A DNA stretch of 64,000 bases from NCBI RefSeq assembly GCF_000027005.1, contig NC_012963.1, positions 2,418,001-2,482,000 of the forward strand, given 5' to 3'. This DNA is from Komagataella phaffii GS115 (taxonomy: Eukaryota; Ascomycota; Pichiomycetes; Pichiales; Pichiaceae). Position numbers and translations under genes: made by a program. Under the pieces are notes generated by a model that saw only the letters and a list, made by a program, of their open reading frames with translations, was not told the origin of the DNA and did not search any database. Positions 39,612 through 50,800 of this stretch are shown piece by piece. Numbering within the stretch: the stretch's first letter is position 1; each line of letters starts with the position of its first letter.

Positions 39612-40553
39612 TTAGGCGTTCTGAACCTGTTGCTCCTTTTGCCATTCCTCCTCAGTGAGGTGAAGGTTATCGGTGTCCTCATTGAGACCCTCAACATCCT
39701 CGTCGTCGTATTCTCCCTCGACATGTCTGATGGAAAGAGTTGGTCTGACAGCAGCACCTTCCAAAGTCCATGAGGCAAGAGCGTTCTCAGCGTCAATGAT
39801 GATTTGCTTAGAGGATTCGTATCCGTCGTAGGCAGGTCTAGTTTCACCTGGAGTGACTGGGGAGTCATCCAAAAGCTCTAACAAAGCCTTACCGTAGCCG
39901 GCAATCAGGGCCAATTTCTCAGAATGCTCTCTAGTTGAGTCAAAATGGTAGTTGAAGGCAGCCTTCAGCTTCTCTCTGGTGATATTGGACAACTGGGCCT
40001 CAGCAACCAGCGATTCGGCTTCAGCACGCACCAACTCCTGCTCCAAGACGACAATCTTTGGGGATTGAGGGTCCTTATACTTCAAGTAGGCAATTTGGTC
40101 GGTGATCTTGAGTTTACGGTCTCTAGAAGGCTGGACGGATCCCTCGATGTCACGGATTCCCTTGAGTGTGATTCGGTATTGATCGTATCTGTCGATGAAT
40201 TGGTCGTCCAATTCTCCGATTTCGTAGATCAAAACACCCAACTTGTCGGTAATGTCACTGACATCGTCGTCGTTCTCAGCACCCCATAGGGAAAGCTGCT
40301 TAGCGACGGCTTTACGCTCGTAAGAGGATGATTCGATGGCTCGCATGACGTTCTTCTCCATCTTGACCAGCTGAGCCAACTTCTTTGAAAGCTCTGGTCC
40401 AAAAGAACCGGCGGTCTGTCTTCGCAACGTGTTGCTTAGTGAACCCTTGCCGAAGAAACGGTTCTGCTTGGTGCTCGAAGGTGGTGGAGCAGGGGAATTG
40501 ATCTGCGAAGCAGTTGGGGCTCTGCTGTTTCTCAATGAGTAAGTTCTGTGCAT
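39612..40553 (-). CDS. PIL1: PIL1, eisosome core BAR-domain protein
   Basis: 313 aa from the ATG at 40553 (MHRTYSLRNSRAPTASQ), the exact start pattern of Pil1/Lsp1; an in-frame ATG at 40631 would add 26 residues. The BAR domain is strongly conserved: WGAENDDDVSDITDKLGVLI, SVQPSRDRKLKITD and ELVRAEAESLVAEAQLSN. Closer to Pil1 than to Lsp1 (DQFIDRYDQYR, ALLELLDDSPVTPGE followed by TRP). The acidic tail is short. It forms the scaffold of furrow-like membrane domains and is controlled by Pkh kinases. Confidence 0.95.
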   Translation of the reverse strand: MHRTYSLRNSRAPTASQINSPAPPPSSTKQNRFFGKGSLSNTLRRQTAGSFGPELSKKLAQLVKMEKNVMRAIESSSYERKAVAKQLSLWGAENDDDVSDITDKLGVLIYEIGELDDQFIDRYDQYRITLKGIRDIEGSVQPSRDRKLKITDQIAYLKYKDPQSPKIVVLEQELVRAEAESLVAEAQLSNITREKLKAAFNYHFDSTREHSEKLALIAGYGKALLELLDDSPVTPGETRPAYDGYESSKQIIIDAENALASWTLEGAAVRPTLSIRHVEGEYDDEDVEGLNEDTDNLHLTEEEWQKEQQVQNA

Positions 40554-41098
40554 CCTTTGAAGTTGTTTAACAAAGAGTAAGAAACGAAGTGTTGGAGTTG
40601 TGCTGGAAGGAAAGGGATGCTGGAAAAGCAACTCACAACTTGATAGTGGGAGATATGGCGCGCTTGAAGCTTGCTTTTTATGCCTATGCTAGTTATTTTT
40701 CCCCGCAAAAATGGGTTTTTTGTATTTGTTGTTCTGAATTGCCTGTTTCGAACATGCAGACTTGCCTAAAATAGAAAATAGAATCCTGTTGCCAGAAGAA
40801 CGGTGAAAAAGATAGTCCAAACTACTACCTAGTTGGGAGAGGCTGAAACAAGCTTGATTGTGTGTCAGATAACATCCTCTTCTCAGCCGTTCTGATCGTA
40901 ATAACGCCTACTCTTTTTCTGGCTCAAAATAAATAGTAGAATCAAGGACGAAAAGTAGTAAAAGTGATGATCCACTTCAAATGACGCTGGTATCGCTTGA
41001 GCCCGACATGAAACTGTTCATGAGAGTAGTCTAATTGATTAAGTTCAGTGAAATTTCAAACCGCTATACACAACAGGACAACTTTGAGTTTAGAAAAA
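40554..41098. other. Intergenic region between PIL1 and tRNA-Glu
   Basis: 545 bp with the PIL1 promoter and the tRNA 5' flank. It contains an isolated GTGATGA at 40964, but no matching D box or terminal stem was found. No ORF of note. Confidence 0.4.
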
Positions 41099-41170
41099 TC
41101 CGATGTAGTGTAACGGCTAGCACGGTCCGCTTTCACCGGGCAGACCCGGGTTCGACTCCCGGCATCGGAG
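41099..41170 (+). tRNA. tRNA-Glu (anticodon TTC)
   Basis: 72 nt, no intron. The acceptor stem TCCGATG pairs fully with CATCGGA, followed by discriminator G. A-box TAGTGTAACGGCTA and B-box GGTTCGACTCC are both present. The anticodon loop CTTTCAC places TTC at 41132-41134. Near-identical to yeast tRNA-Glu in the D and T arms. CCA is not encoded, as expected in eukaryotes. Confidence 0.97.
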
Positions 41171-41174
41171 TTTA

Positions 41175-41179
41175 TTTTT
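41175..41179 (+). terminator. Pol III T-run terminator of tRNA-Glu
   Basis: A run of five T residues, starting five bases after the tRNA 3' end, is the standard RNA polymerase III stop signal. Confidence 0.7.
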
Positions 41180-42032
41180 CCATTTCGTTCTTTAGAGTAT
41201 TCTCCTCAGCATGCCCCCCTGAATTTTTCCTTTTTTCCATGTGTCCCATTTTTCCACTTTTTTTACAGTTTTCCTCGTGATGTTAATTGGCTACACAAAA
41301 GCTGCCACACGAAACCTTAATCACGAAAAACTATACAGCCTTCACTAATCCGTAGCCCCATAATATGTTGTCCACGTGCTGTTGGGTACTACCTGTAGAC
41401 TCTCATACCCCACTCCGTCTTTCTCCAACAATTAACGCAGTACCGAGATTTATCAGCAGACTCAAATTGGGCAAACTCTGTATTTTTCCTTGCCCGCATA
41501 ATTTATGGGTCTCAGGCCTCCACGTTTCCTGTTTACTTGAAGAATATTGGCTGCGGAAAAAGTGGTAAGGACAACCCCCTTTTAATTGGATCCAGTTTTT
41601 CCGAAATGTTCCGATCCGTACGTCATCTCCGAAGCCGTACATTTTCACTCAATCTACGTAGCTTTGGACTCAGCGCTCCTGGAATTGCCAGGACAGTTTA
41701 CTTGAGTTGATATTCCCTTGTAGATTGTGTGCTTCTTTTTCCAAAATTTGAGGCTTCGTTTGAAAAGTGGAATCTGGTCGCTAGATCACTTCATGCCTAT
41801 TTTTCACGGAAAAATAAGTGGTACTATGCACCCCTTAAACCTAAAGAAAAACGGAAAAATTACCCCAAAACCTGGTGATGTTTTTCGCCCCTTTCTTTTT
41901 ATCCGAGTTTTTCTTTTTTCTTGTCTGCCAAATTCCTCTCCTGACCTTAGCGTCCCCGGAAAAAATTAACTACTTAAGGACCGAATGAGCCCCAGCTTTT
42001 CCCCTTCTCTTCATTATTCCCCATAATATAAT
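41180..42032. other. Long promoter region of the hexose transporter
   Basis: 853 bp without a gene, the longest upstream region in the window, fitting a highly regulated gene. It contains eight CGGANNA/TNNTCCG matches and several C4 blocks (CCCCAC at 41408, CCCCGG at 41954) of Mig1-site type. No ORF or RNA gene seen. Confidence 0.55.
41346..41963. promoter_or_regulatory. Cluster of Rgt1-type (CGGANNA) sites
   Basis: Exact matches to CGGANNA at 41554, 41807, 41852 and 41957 (plus strand), and to its complement TNNTCCG at 41346, 41597, 41607 and 41899. Eight in about 620 bp; roughly one or two would be expected by chance. In Saccharomyces, Rgt1 binds such clusters to repress HXT genes when glucose is absent. 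Use here is inferred. Confidence 0.5.
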
Positions 42033-43646
42033 ATGAGTTCAACAGATATCCAAGGTGATCAAGGTGACAATGAAAAGATATACGCCATTGAGAGCAGTCC
42101 CTCCAATGAGCAAATAAAAGATATTCATGAGGCTCCGGCCGACAACAAAAGTGAACTAGACATCCCAGTCAAACCCAAGGGTTCCTATATCTTGGTGTCT
42201 GTGTTATGTCTTCTAGTCGCATTCGGTGGTTTCGTGTTCGGTTGGGATACCGGTACCATCTCAGGTTTCGTTAACATGTCTGACTTTACGAGACGTTTCG
42301 GACAGTTTAACGGTGAAACGTATTACCTTTCTAAAGTGAGAGTTGGTTTAATTGTTTCTATTTTCAACATTGGTTGTGCTATCGGAGGTGTCACTCTAGG
42401 TAAACTTGGTGACATTTGGGGTAGAAAGAAGGCTTTGATGTTCGTCATGGTCATCTATATGGTCGGTATTTTGATTCAAATTGCTTCCATTGACAAATGG
42501 TACCAGTATTTCATTGGAAGAATTATTGCAGGTCTGGCCGTCGGTGCAGTTTCCGTTTTATCCCCCATGTTCATCAGTGAGACTTCTCCTAAACACATCA
42601 GAGGTTCCTTAGTCTCCTGCTACCAATTAATGATTACAGCCGGTATTTTCTTGGGTTACTGTACCACTTACGGAACCAAGACTTACACCGACTCCACCCA
42701 ATGGAGAGTTCCTTTGGGATTGTGTTTCGCTTGGGCCATTCTGATGATTGTTGGTATGACCTTCATGCCAGAGTCCCCACGTTTCTTGGTTGAGGTTAAC
42801 AGAGTCGACGAGGCTATGAAGTCCATTGCCAGAGTTAACAAGGTCTCTATCGACGATCCATCTGTCTACAATGAGATGAGACTTATTTCTGACGGTATTG
42901 AGAAGGAGAAGGAGGCTGGTAGCGTTTCTTGGGGTGAACTGTTCACTGGTAAGCCAAAGATTTTCTACCGTCTATTGATTGGTATTTTCATGCAATCTTT
43001 GCAACAATTGACCGGTAACAACTATTTCTTCTACTACGGAACTACCATTTTCAAGGCTGTCGGATTGGACGATTCTTTCCAAACTTCTATCATTCTTGGT
43101 GTTGTCAATTTTGCTTCCACATTCCTAGGTATCTACACCATGGATAAATTTGGTAGAAGAAGAACACTTTTAGGAGGTTCTGGAGCCATGGTTGTTTGTT
43201 TGGTCATTTTCAGTTCCGTTGGTGTCAAGTCTCTTTATGAGAACGGTAAGGATGATCCATCCAAACCAGCAGGTAACGCCATGATTGTCTTCACCTGTCT
43301 GTTCATTTTCTTCTTTGCATGTACCTGGGCTCCAGGTGTTTTCGTCGTTGTGTCTGAAACCTACCCACTTAGAATTAGATCCAAGGGTATGGCCATCGCT
43401 CAAGGTTCCAATTGGCTTTGGGGTTTCCTCATTGCCTTCTTCACTCCATTTATCTCAGGTGCCATTGATTTCGCCTACGGTTACGTCTTTATGGGATGTA
43501 CTCTGTTCGCCTTCTTCTTTGTGTACTTCTTCGTTCCTGAAACCAAGGGTCTGTCGCTGGAAGACGTTGATGAAGTCTATGAGAACCTTACCTTCGGAAG
43601 AGCATATGCATACAGCCACACGATTAAAGACAAGGGCGCCCTATAA
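42033..43646 (+). CDS. Hexose transporter (HXT-type MFS)
   Basis: 537 aa with 12 predicted helices and a hydrophilic acidic N-tail of about 50 residues. MFS sugar-transporter signatures: GRKKAL after TM2, PESPRFLVE after TM6, [17 protein letters not shown] in TM7 (the sugar-selectivity segment), [10 protein letters not shown], and [13 protein letters not shown] after TM12. Closest in feel to Saccharomyces Hxt and Komagataella HXT proteins. Codon use is strongly biased (GGT, GTC, TTC-rich), suggesting high expression. It brings glucose in by facilitated diffusion. Confidence 0.93.
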   Translation: MSSTDIQGDQGDNEKIYAIESSPSNEQIKDIHEAPADNKSELDIPVKPKGSYILVSVLCLLVAFGGFVFGWDTGTISGFVNMSDFTRRFGQFNGETYYLSKVRVGLIVSIFNIGCAIGGVTLGKLGDIWGRKKALMFVMVIYMVGILIQIASIDKWYQYFIGRIIAGLAVGAVSVLSPMFISETSPKHIRGSLVSCYQLMITAGIFLGYCTTYGTKTYTDSTQWRVPLGLCFAWAILMIVGMTFMPESPRFLVEVNRVDEAMKSIARVNKVSIDDPSVYNEMRLISDGIEKEKEAGSVSWGELFTGKPKIFYRLLIGIFMQSLQQLTGNNYFFYYGTTIFKAVGLDDSFQTSIILGVVNFASTFLGIYTMDKFGRRRTLLGGSGAMVVCLVIFSSVGVKSLYENGKDDPSKPAGNAMIVFTCLFIFFFACTWAPGVFVVVSETYPLRIRSKGMAIAQGSNWLWGFLIAFFTPFISGAIDFAYGYVFMGCTLFAFFFVYFFVPETKGLSLEDVDEVYENLTFGRAYAYSHTIKDKGAL

Positions 43647-43747
43647 CCGTTTGGAAGGGTTTGATGATGATTATGTAAGAAACATGAATATAATGAGCAT
43701 TTCGTGTACCAGTCTCTGTAGCCACAAATATACCCGAACTTACTGAC

Positions 43748-44434
43748 ATGATTGAGAATGTCAACCCTGGATCTCGTCTCAAAAGCACTGGCTCGTCCCA
43801 GGTCTGCACGCCCAACAGGAGCTCTCGTCCTCATTATGCCATGCCTACTCTTTCCTCGTTGCGGAAATCTGGTCAACCTGCTACTCCGCAATCTGTTGAA
43901 GGGACCCTGTTTTCAGGGCAAATATCGTGTAATCTTGACGCTTTGTTCAACAATCCCTTGGAAGACTCGGAGTTGAACAAAAAGAAACCACGGACAACCT
44001 TCAAAGGCCCTGCTAAGCTGCGACCCTCCAAGAGGCCAAGTTCTACAAGCTCGGAAGAAGATCTGTTTGAAGATGCCGCTAGATATTTATTCCACAGTAC
44101 GATAGAGAAACTACAGAACAAAGAAAATGCTGACCTTGGGAAGATCACCCCTCACAACTTTCGATTACCCATTCTTCAAGACTATCTACCATCTTCGGGC
44201 TCTGAAGTTTCCTGGAAACAAGTCGAAGACATGTTTGACTCTGATCTCCAACAGGTGGATAAAGCCGTTCCGATACCTTCCAAATTGCTAGAGGAAACCA
44301 AAGAGGGCAAAAGCGTGCCTCTGGAAAAATACGTAGAGTTGGTCCGGACCTACGAAACCCTCCGCTCAAGTTTTGTTGAAAAGATTAATCGTGACAAGCA
44401 GTTATTTCACCGTTTCTTTTCATCCGAGTGTTGA
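43748..44434 (+). CDS. Orphan protein with KEN motif, 228 aa
   Basis: An ATG ORF of 228 aa in its own space. The N-terminal half is basic and rich in Ser/Thr/Pro (possible phosphosites SP/TP), with a KEN sequence (LQNKENADLGK) near residue 125. The C-terminal half looks helical and charged. I recognise no domain. A KEN box is used by APC/C substrates, but a three-residue motif alone is weak evidence. 101 bp after the hexose transporter on the same strand. Confidence 0.6.
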   Translation: MIENVNPGSRLKSTGSSQVCTPNRSSRPHYAMPTLSSLRKSGQPATPQSVEGTLFSGQISCNLDALFNNPLEDSELNKKKPRTTFKGPAKLRPSKRPSSTSSEEDLFEDAARYLFHSTIEKLQNKENADLGKITPHNFRLPILQDYLPSSGSEVSWKQVEDMFDSDLQQVDKAVPIPSKLLEETKEGKSVPLEKYVELVRTYETLRSSFVEKINRDKQLFHRFFSSEC

Positions 44435-44833
44435 CGTTTGAGGCCTATACCAAGCAATTTCAGGTTGTCCCGATAGACCTCTCTTACGTGATGCTAAGAG
44501 TAATTTTTCCTATGATGTCACCCCTACAGCATACCAAGAGATTAAGTAAGAACCTGGAAAATGCGATGGGTCGGAATCAAAACGATCCAGCCATCTTATA
44601 TAATCAAGTTACCGAAAATCCAAGAATAATGATTACATAACCACATCACGTGAAATTCACGTGAAAACAGTTCTCCAAGGTTTTCTCGTCTCCCGCTCTA
44701 CCTGCTCGTTTTTCAAAAACTCTGTTGACCCTCAGTCAAACACACATAAAAAACACGGGTACGATAGGTAGGCCCATCTACCACTAGACCTTCCCTTCAA
44801 ACGTTGTAATAGGCCTCTAATCTGCTAGCCACA
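44435..44833. other. Intergenic region before TRA1
   Basis: 399 bp. It includes the 3' end of the orphan gene and the TRA1 promoter with two TCACGTGA palindromes. A GTG-initiated 70-codon frame is present but not convincing. Confidence 0.5.
44646..44664. promoter_or_regulatory. Paired TCACGTGA sites upstream of TRA1
   Basis: Exact TCACGTGA at 44646-44653 and 44657-44664, with an 11-bp period (one helical turn), 170-190 bp before the TRA1 ATG. The octamer is the CDEI/E-box core bound by Cbf1-type factors. Confidence 0.55.
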
Positions 44834-47800
44834 ATGTTACACGTAGTGCAATTGGACGATTTTGCCACCCGACTGAAGGCGGCTGAAGATTATCAGTCTA
44901 AGCATTCAGTTCTTTCAGAGATTTGTGATTCTCTAGAGACCTTCAATGCCGCCCAAGATTACGAATATTTCCTCAAGTCTTTGATTCCCTTGTTTATTGA
45001 CGTACTGAAAGAGGTTCCTGTCAGCTTTGTGGCCAATTCGCCCGAAAACAAGCTGAGAAACATCACCTTGGAGATTCTTCATCGTATTCCTGCTAACGAT
45101 GCCCTCCAGGCTTATTCCAACGAAATCGTAGACACGTTGATGGACCTTTTGAAGGTGGAGAACGAGCTGAATGGTATTCTCTGCATGAAGGCTATCACCA
45201 CGTTACACAAGACTTTCAAGGCTTCTCTGCAAGAGAAGGTTCACCCATTTATCGATATTGTCATCGAAATATACTCAAATATCCCCCAAGTAGTGGAAGA
45301 ACAGTTCAACGGCAATCAGATCGACTCCAAGGAAAATGTAGATTCCACTTCAAGGCCCAATTCACCGTCATTTTCAAGTCAGTCGGACGATTCAAAACAA
45401 CTAGCACAGGCCATGTTTTCTTTCAAGACGCTGGCAGAGTCCCCTATCACTATGGTGTCTCTTTATTCTTCGTACAAAGAGTTAGCCGCTTCTTCCCTGG
45501 GCAATTTCATACCACACGTCATGAAAGTGCTGTCTTTGGAAGTCGCCAAGCAGGCAGAAGCCCGGAAGGCCGCCGAAGAAAAGGGTATAATATTGGTTAA
45601 CGTCTGCAAAGAAATTACAAACAGAGCCAACTACGGAGAATTTATCATCGGCCAAGTGAAGGCTGCCTCGTTTTTGGCTTACTTGTTCATTAGGAGGCAG
45701 GCCCAGACTTTCTTGGAACCTTACCAACAGGCAATCCCCGACATTATAATACGGCTACTCCAGGATTGTCCCAGTGAATTGAGTGCAGCAAGAAAGGAGT
45801 TGTTACATGCCACGAGACACATATTATCTACTGATTTCAGGAAAATGTTCATCCCCAAAATTGATCTTCTCTTTGACTTGAGAGTGCTCATCGGTGAAGG
45901 GTTTACCGCGTATGAAACTTTGAGACCCTTGGCCTACTCAACAGTTGCCGATTTTATACATAACGTTCGGGACCATCTTACACCTGCGCAATTATGGAAA
46001 TCGGTTTCAATTTATTGCAAGAACCTGCAAGATGATTCTTTGGCATTAACGGTCCAGATAATGAGTGCCAAGCTTCTCCTCAATCTGATTGAGAAAATTA
46101 TGAGATCAGAAAGTAAAACGGAAAGTAGGCAGCTTTTAATGGTGATTATAGATGCCTACACAAAACGCTTCAAGATGTTAAATTCTCGTTATAACGGTAT
46201 CATGAAACAACATGCAACATATGAGAAGGAAAAACAGGAAAAACAGAATCAGGAAAGGCTCCTCACAAATAAGTTGGATGGAACAACGCCATCTCCTTCT
46301 GATGACAAGAAGGTTGAACTGATTGATGAAGATCAAGACGTCAAAATGGAAGATCCGACTCCTGAAATAAGCGACCAAGAAACAATAAAAGGTGATAACG
46401 ATGCTTCCACGGAACCACAGGATTCTGAACAGCAGCTAGCCGATTTCATGTCGCTTCAAGAATACTTACCTATTCAAGTTTCTGTTCCTCCAGAGATAGA
46501 TCTTTTGAAAGACTCTCGTTATCTCTTCAAAACATTAATGACTTTCTTAAAGACAATAATGATAGGGCTGAAAAACTCTAACCCTCCTTCGTCTCAAAAT
46601 CACTTCAACGCACAAAATTGGAACGAGACGGCTAGAGGGTTTTCCAACGAAGACATCAACATACTGAAAAGCTTGTTCAGAGAATGTATTTTGGCTCTTC
46701 GATTCTTCAGCACATCTAAAACATCTCTTCCTGCCTCCTCAATGAAACAATCATTTGATATCACGGGACCAAATTTACCAATAACGTCTACCAAAGAAGA
46801 AAAAGATTTAATGGAAATATTTGCTACCATGTTTATCCACATAGATCCTGCCTCTTTTAACGAAATTGTGAGAGAAGAGCTACCATTTATGTATAAACAA
46901 ATGCTTGACTTTGCATCTTTACTCCATATCCCACAATTTTTTCTGGCCAGTGTGATTACTTCTTCAAGTTTCTCTGGAATTTTAATTACCTTTTTAAAAT
47001 CCAAACTGGTAGATTTAGGTGAAGTTAACATTATCAAGTCAAATATTCTGATCAGACTGTTTAAGCTGTGCTTCATGTCTGTAAGTTTGTTCCCGGCAGC
47101 CAATGAGAGTGTCATACTACCACATTTAAATGAGCTGATTTTAAAATCTCTGAAGCTTTCCACCACGGCTAAGGAGCCGCTTGTATACTTTTACTTGATC
47201 AGAACGCTATTCAGAAGCATAGGAGGTGGCCGTTTTGAAAACTTGTATAAAGAGATTATGCCACTCTTACAGGTACTTTTGGAGAGTTTAAGCAAGCTTA
47301 TTCATGAAGCTAGAAGACCACAGGAAAGAGACATTTATGTTGAACTTTGCTTGACAGTGCCTGTCAGATTGAGTGTGCTGGTTCCTCATCTGAGCTACTT
47401 AATGAAGCCACTGGTATATGCGTTGAACGGATCTCAAGAATCTGTCAGTCAAGGTTTAAGAACTTTGGAACTATGTGTCGATAATTTAACTGCCGAATAC
47501 TTTGACCCTATCATTGAACCAGTTATTGACGATGTCATGGAAGCTTTGAGCAAACACTTGAAGCCATTGCCCTACTACCATCAACACTCACATACTACCT
47601 TGAGAATATTGGGAAAACTGGGAGGCAGAAACCGTACGTTCATTAAACCTGTCGATAACCTGAAAACTGACTCTGAACTGTTTCAGAACGTGGAAGCAAT
47701 GTTCAAAATACATGGTCTTCCAAACGAGGTTCCACTCTCGATTACTCCCGGCCTTTCTGCCGCTTTTTCTCTATTGACTGATCCTCGTCCTAGAATTCAT

Positions 47801-50800
47801 TACAGGATAAACAGTTTCAAGTACATCAGTGGTATATTCCAACTATTCCTGGGAGCTACACAATTGCCAGATGATTATGCCAACAGATTGAAAGAATCCA
47901 TGGATATTATTCTGGAAGACACAATTGCTCCTGATGAACCACTAAATAAACTGCATCATTTTCCAGTAAAAGATATAGCCAAGTATGACAGTCAAATGGA
48001 GCTTTTGGTGAAGCTATTGGAGAGCATTTTTTATGCTGTTTCTCTACAAGAGGTACGCGAAGAAAGCAAAGCTTTGATCAGAGGGACTTGCAATCACTTC
48101 ATATTACTTTACTTCAACAAGATGGTAATCGATAAAAGGAAATTTGTTAGAAAGTTTTCCGTTGATAACCATGAGGGAAACCTGTTTTTGAACGAGAACT
48201 GTATCTTCGATGCCATTATCTATGCGCTCAGTTCTGATAACTCCGCTGTTCGCTCCATGGGTTTGGAAAGTGTTCAACTGATATATGACTCGTGTGTTGA
48301 ACTATTTGGAAATATCGATTGTGCTCTCAAGTTTGCGCCATTGAATGTTATGTGTTCCAAATTTATCCACTGCTGCTTTGAAGAACCATATCATAAGAAG
48401 CTAGCTGGTTGCATTGGATTAGAAATGATGTTGAACTCTTTAGATATTCCGATGAAATACTTCAATGCGCGTCAGTTGGAAATAATTAGAGCTTTGTTCT
48501 ATGTTTTGAGAGATACGGCTCCAGAACTACCATGTGAGGTGACTAACACAGCAAAAAGATTGATACTTAACTCGTTGAAGGAGTGGAATAAAGAATTGAC
48601 TAGAAATGATGTATTTTCAAGTGTTTTCCAAAACCTAGTGAGCTCTTTGATTGTGGACCTTCCTAATGCTAATGAAATAGTAAGAGCTACAGCCCAGGAG
48701 GCTTTGAGAACTTTGTCAGAAACCACCCAAGTTCCAATTGCAACGATGATCTCACCCTGCAAACATATATTATTGGCTCCAATCTTTGGTAAGCCATTGC
48801 GAGCACTACCTTTTCAGATGCAAATTGGAAACATAGATGCAATAACCTTTTGCATGGGTCTGGAAAACAGTTTTTTGGAATACAATGAAGAGCTGAATAG
48901 GCTGGTTCAGGAAGCTCTTGCGTTGGTGGATGCGGAAGATGAATCATTAGTTAGCGCTCATAGAATATCTGAGCACAAGACTTCTGAACAGTTGGTCCGG
49001 TTAAGAGTGGTTTGTATTCAACTCTTATCTCTGGCCATTACGAAACCTGAATTTGCAGCTGCTCAACAAAGGTCTAACATTAGAGTGAAAATTCTTGTCG
49101 TGTTTTTCAAATCATTATGCGGAAGATCTATTGAAATTATTAGGGCAGCCCATGGTGGATTAAAAGCAGTCATTGACTTGAAAATGAAACTTCCAAAAGA
49201 GTTGCTACAAAATGGTCTTCGTCCAATGTTAATGAACTTATCAGACCACAAGAAGTTAACTGTGGCATCTCTTGAGGCTCTATCGGGTTTGCTAAAGTTA
49301 TTTATCTCATATTTCAAAGTTGGGATCGGAAGTAAATTGTTGGATCATTTATTGGCTTGGGCACAACCTCGGACTCTTCAACAACTTGGAAGTCAGGATT
49401 TGGAGAATAACTCCACCGTCCAAATCATAGTGGCTATATTAGATGTCTTTCATCTTCTTCCACCAACTGCTCACAAATTTATGAATGATCTGATGAACGC
49501 TCTATTGTACCTCGAAAACAATCTGCATCGATGCCAATACTCTCCGTTTAGAGAACCTTTGGCCAAATTTCTGGATCGTTTTCCTGATGAGTCTTTTGAA
49601 TACTTTTTCAATGAGTTTAGCAAGCGTGAAATCACTACCAGATTTGTTTATTTTGTTGGCTTAGATAGTTGCTCCTCATTACGTGCAAAAGTACTAGAAA
49701 GCCTTCCAAGAGTGCGTGGGTTATTACACCAGGAGGGCTCTGCAGAGGAAAAATGTGTTCGGTTTTCTAATCTGGTTGATCTATGCGAATCACTTGCCGC
49801 CAGTGATAAAGAATGGATCAAGGACAAAGAAGAACTTTTAGGCGAATTACTCGACGCAGGTTCTGTATGTTTGACGTTAAAGCGATCTTCGAATGTTGTT
49901 TCTCCGTTATATTTTCAGGTTGACCAAGGATTTGAAACACTGCAATTATTGTACATTGAATACTTTAAGTCGCAACCTTTGGGCCATGAAAAAGTCTTCA
50001 ATTTCATTGATAAGATATCGAAGGAAGGCCTTCCGTTTGTTTTGGAGTTTGATGACTTCATTTTCAATGAAGTTGTTAAGTGCCAGGACATCCCAACTGT
50101 TCAACAGACATTGGATACTATCATTAGAATGACACCACAGGTCAGCTCCTTGGATGCTAGAGTTTACCTTTACAAAAGAATTTTCCTTCCAATATGTATC
50201 TATGAATCTGAGATGCATGGAGATTTATCCAGACTAAGCCAGACTGAGAACAACGAACTCCCGGCTTGGCTGAAATCGTTTGATTCTGATGTTTGGAAAG
50301 CCACTGGGCCATTAGTTGACGACTATACCTCAACTTTAGAAGACCGTTATCGTTTAGAGTTGATGCAACTAACTGCTCTTTTGATAAAAGGTGCTCCCAC
50401 TGCCTTGACCGATATGCGCAAAGATATCATCAAATTTAGTTGGAACTATATCAAACTTGATGATAACACTAGTAAACAGGCAGCGTATGTGGTAACGGCA
50501 TATTTTATTTCCCGCTTCGATACTCCCTCTGAGCTGACTACTCGTATCTTTGTTGCATTGTTACGCTGTCACCAGATAGATACAAGATATCTGGTCAAAC
50601 AAGCTTTGGAGCTGCTTGCCCCTGTTTTATCCGAGAGAACGAACTCAGAACTAGACTGGCTCAAATGGCCGCGTAGAGTTTTATCCGAGGATGGATTTAA
50701 TATCACACAGGTGGCCAACATCTATCAACTAATTGTAAAGTTTCCAGATTTATTTTACCCAGCCAGGGATCATTTCATCCCAAATATTATCACTGCCATG

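Noticed and set aside
40964..41060. Isolated GTGATGA before the tRNA
   Set aside because: No CTGA at a suitable distance and no terminal stem.
44428..44640. 70-codon frame after the KEN orphan
   Set aside because: Starts at GTG, no recognisable features, and no splice sites to join it to the upstream gene.
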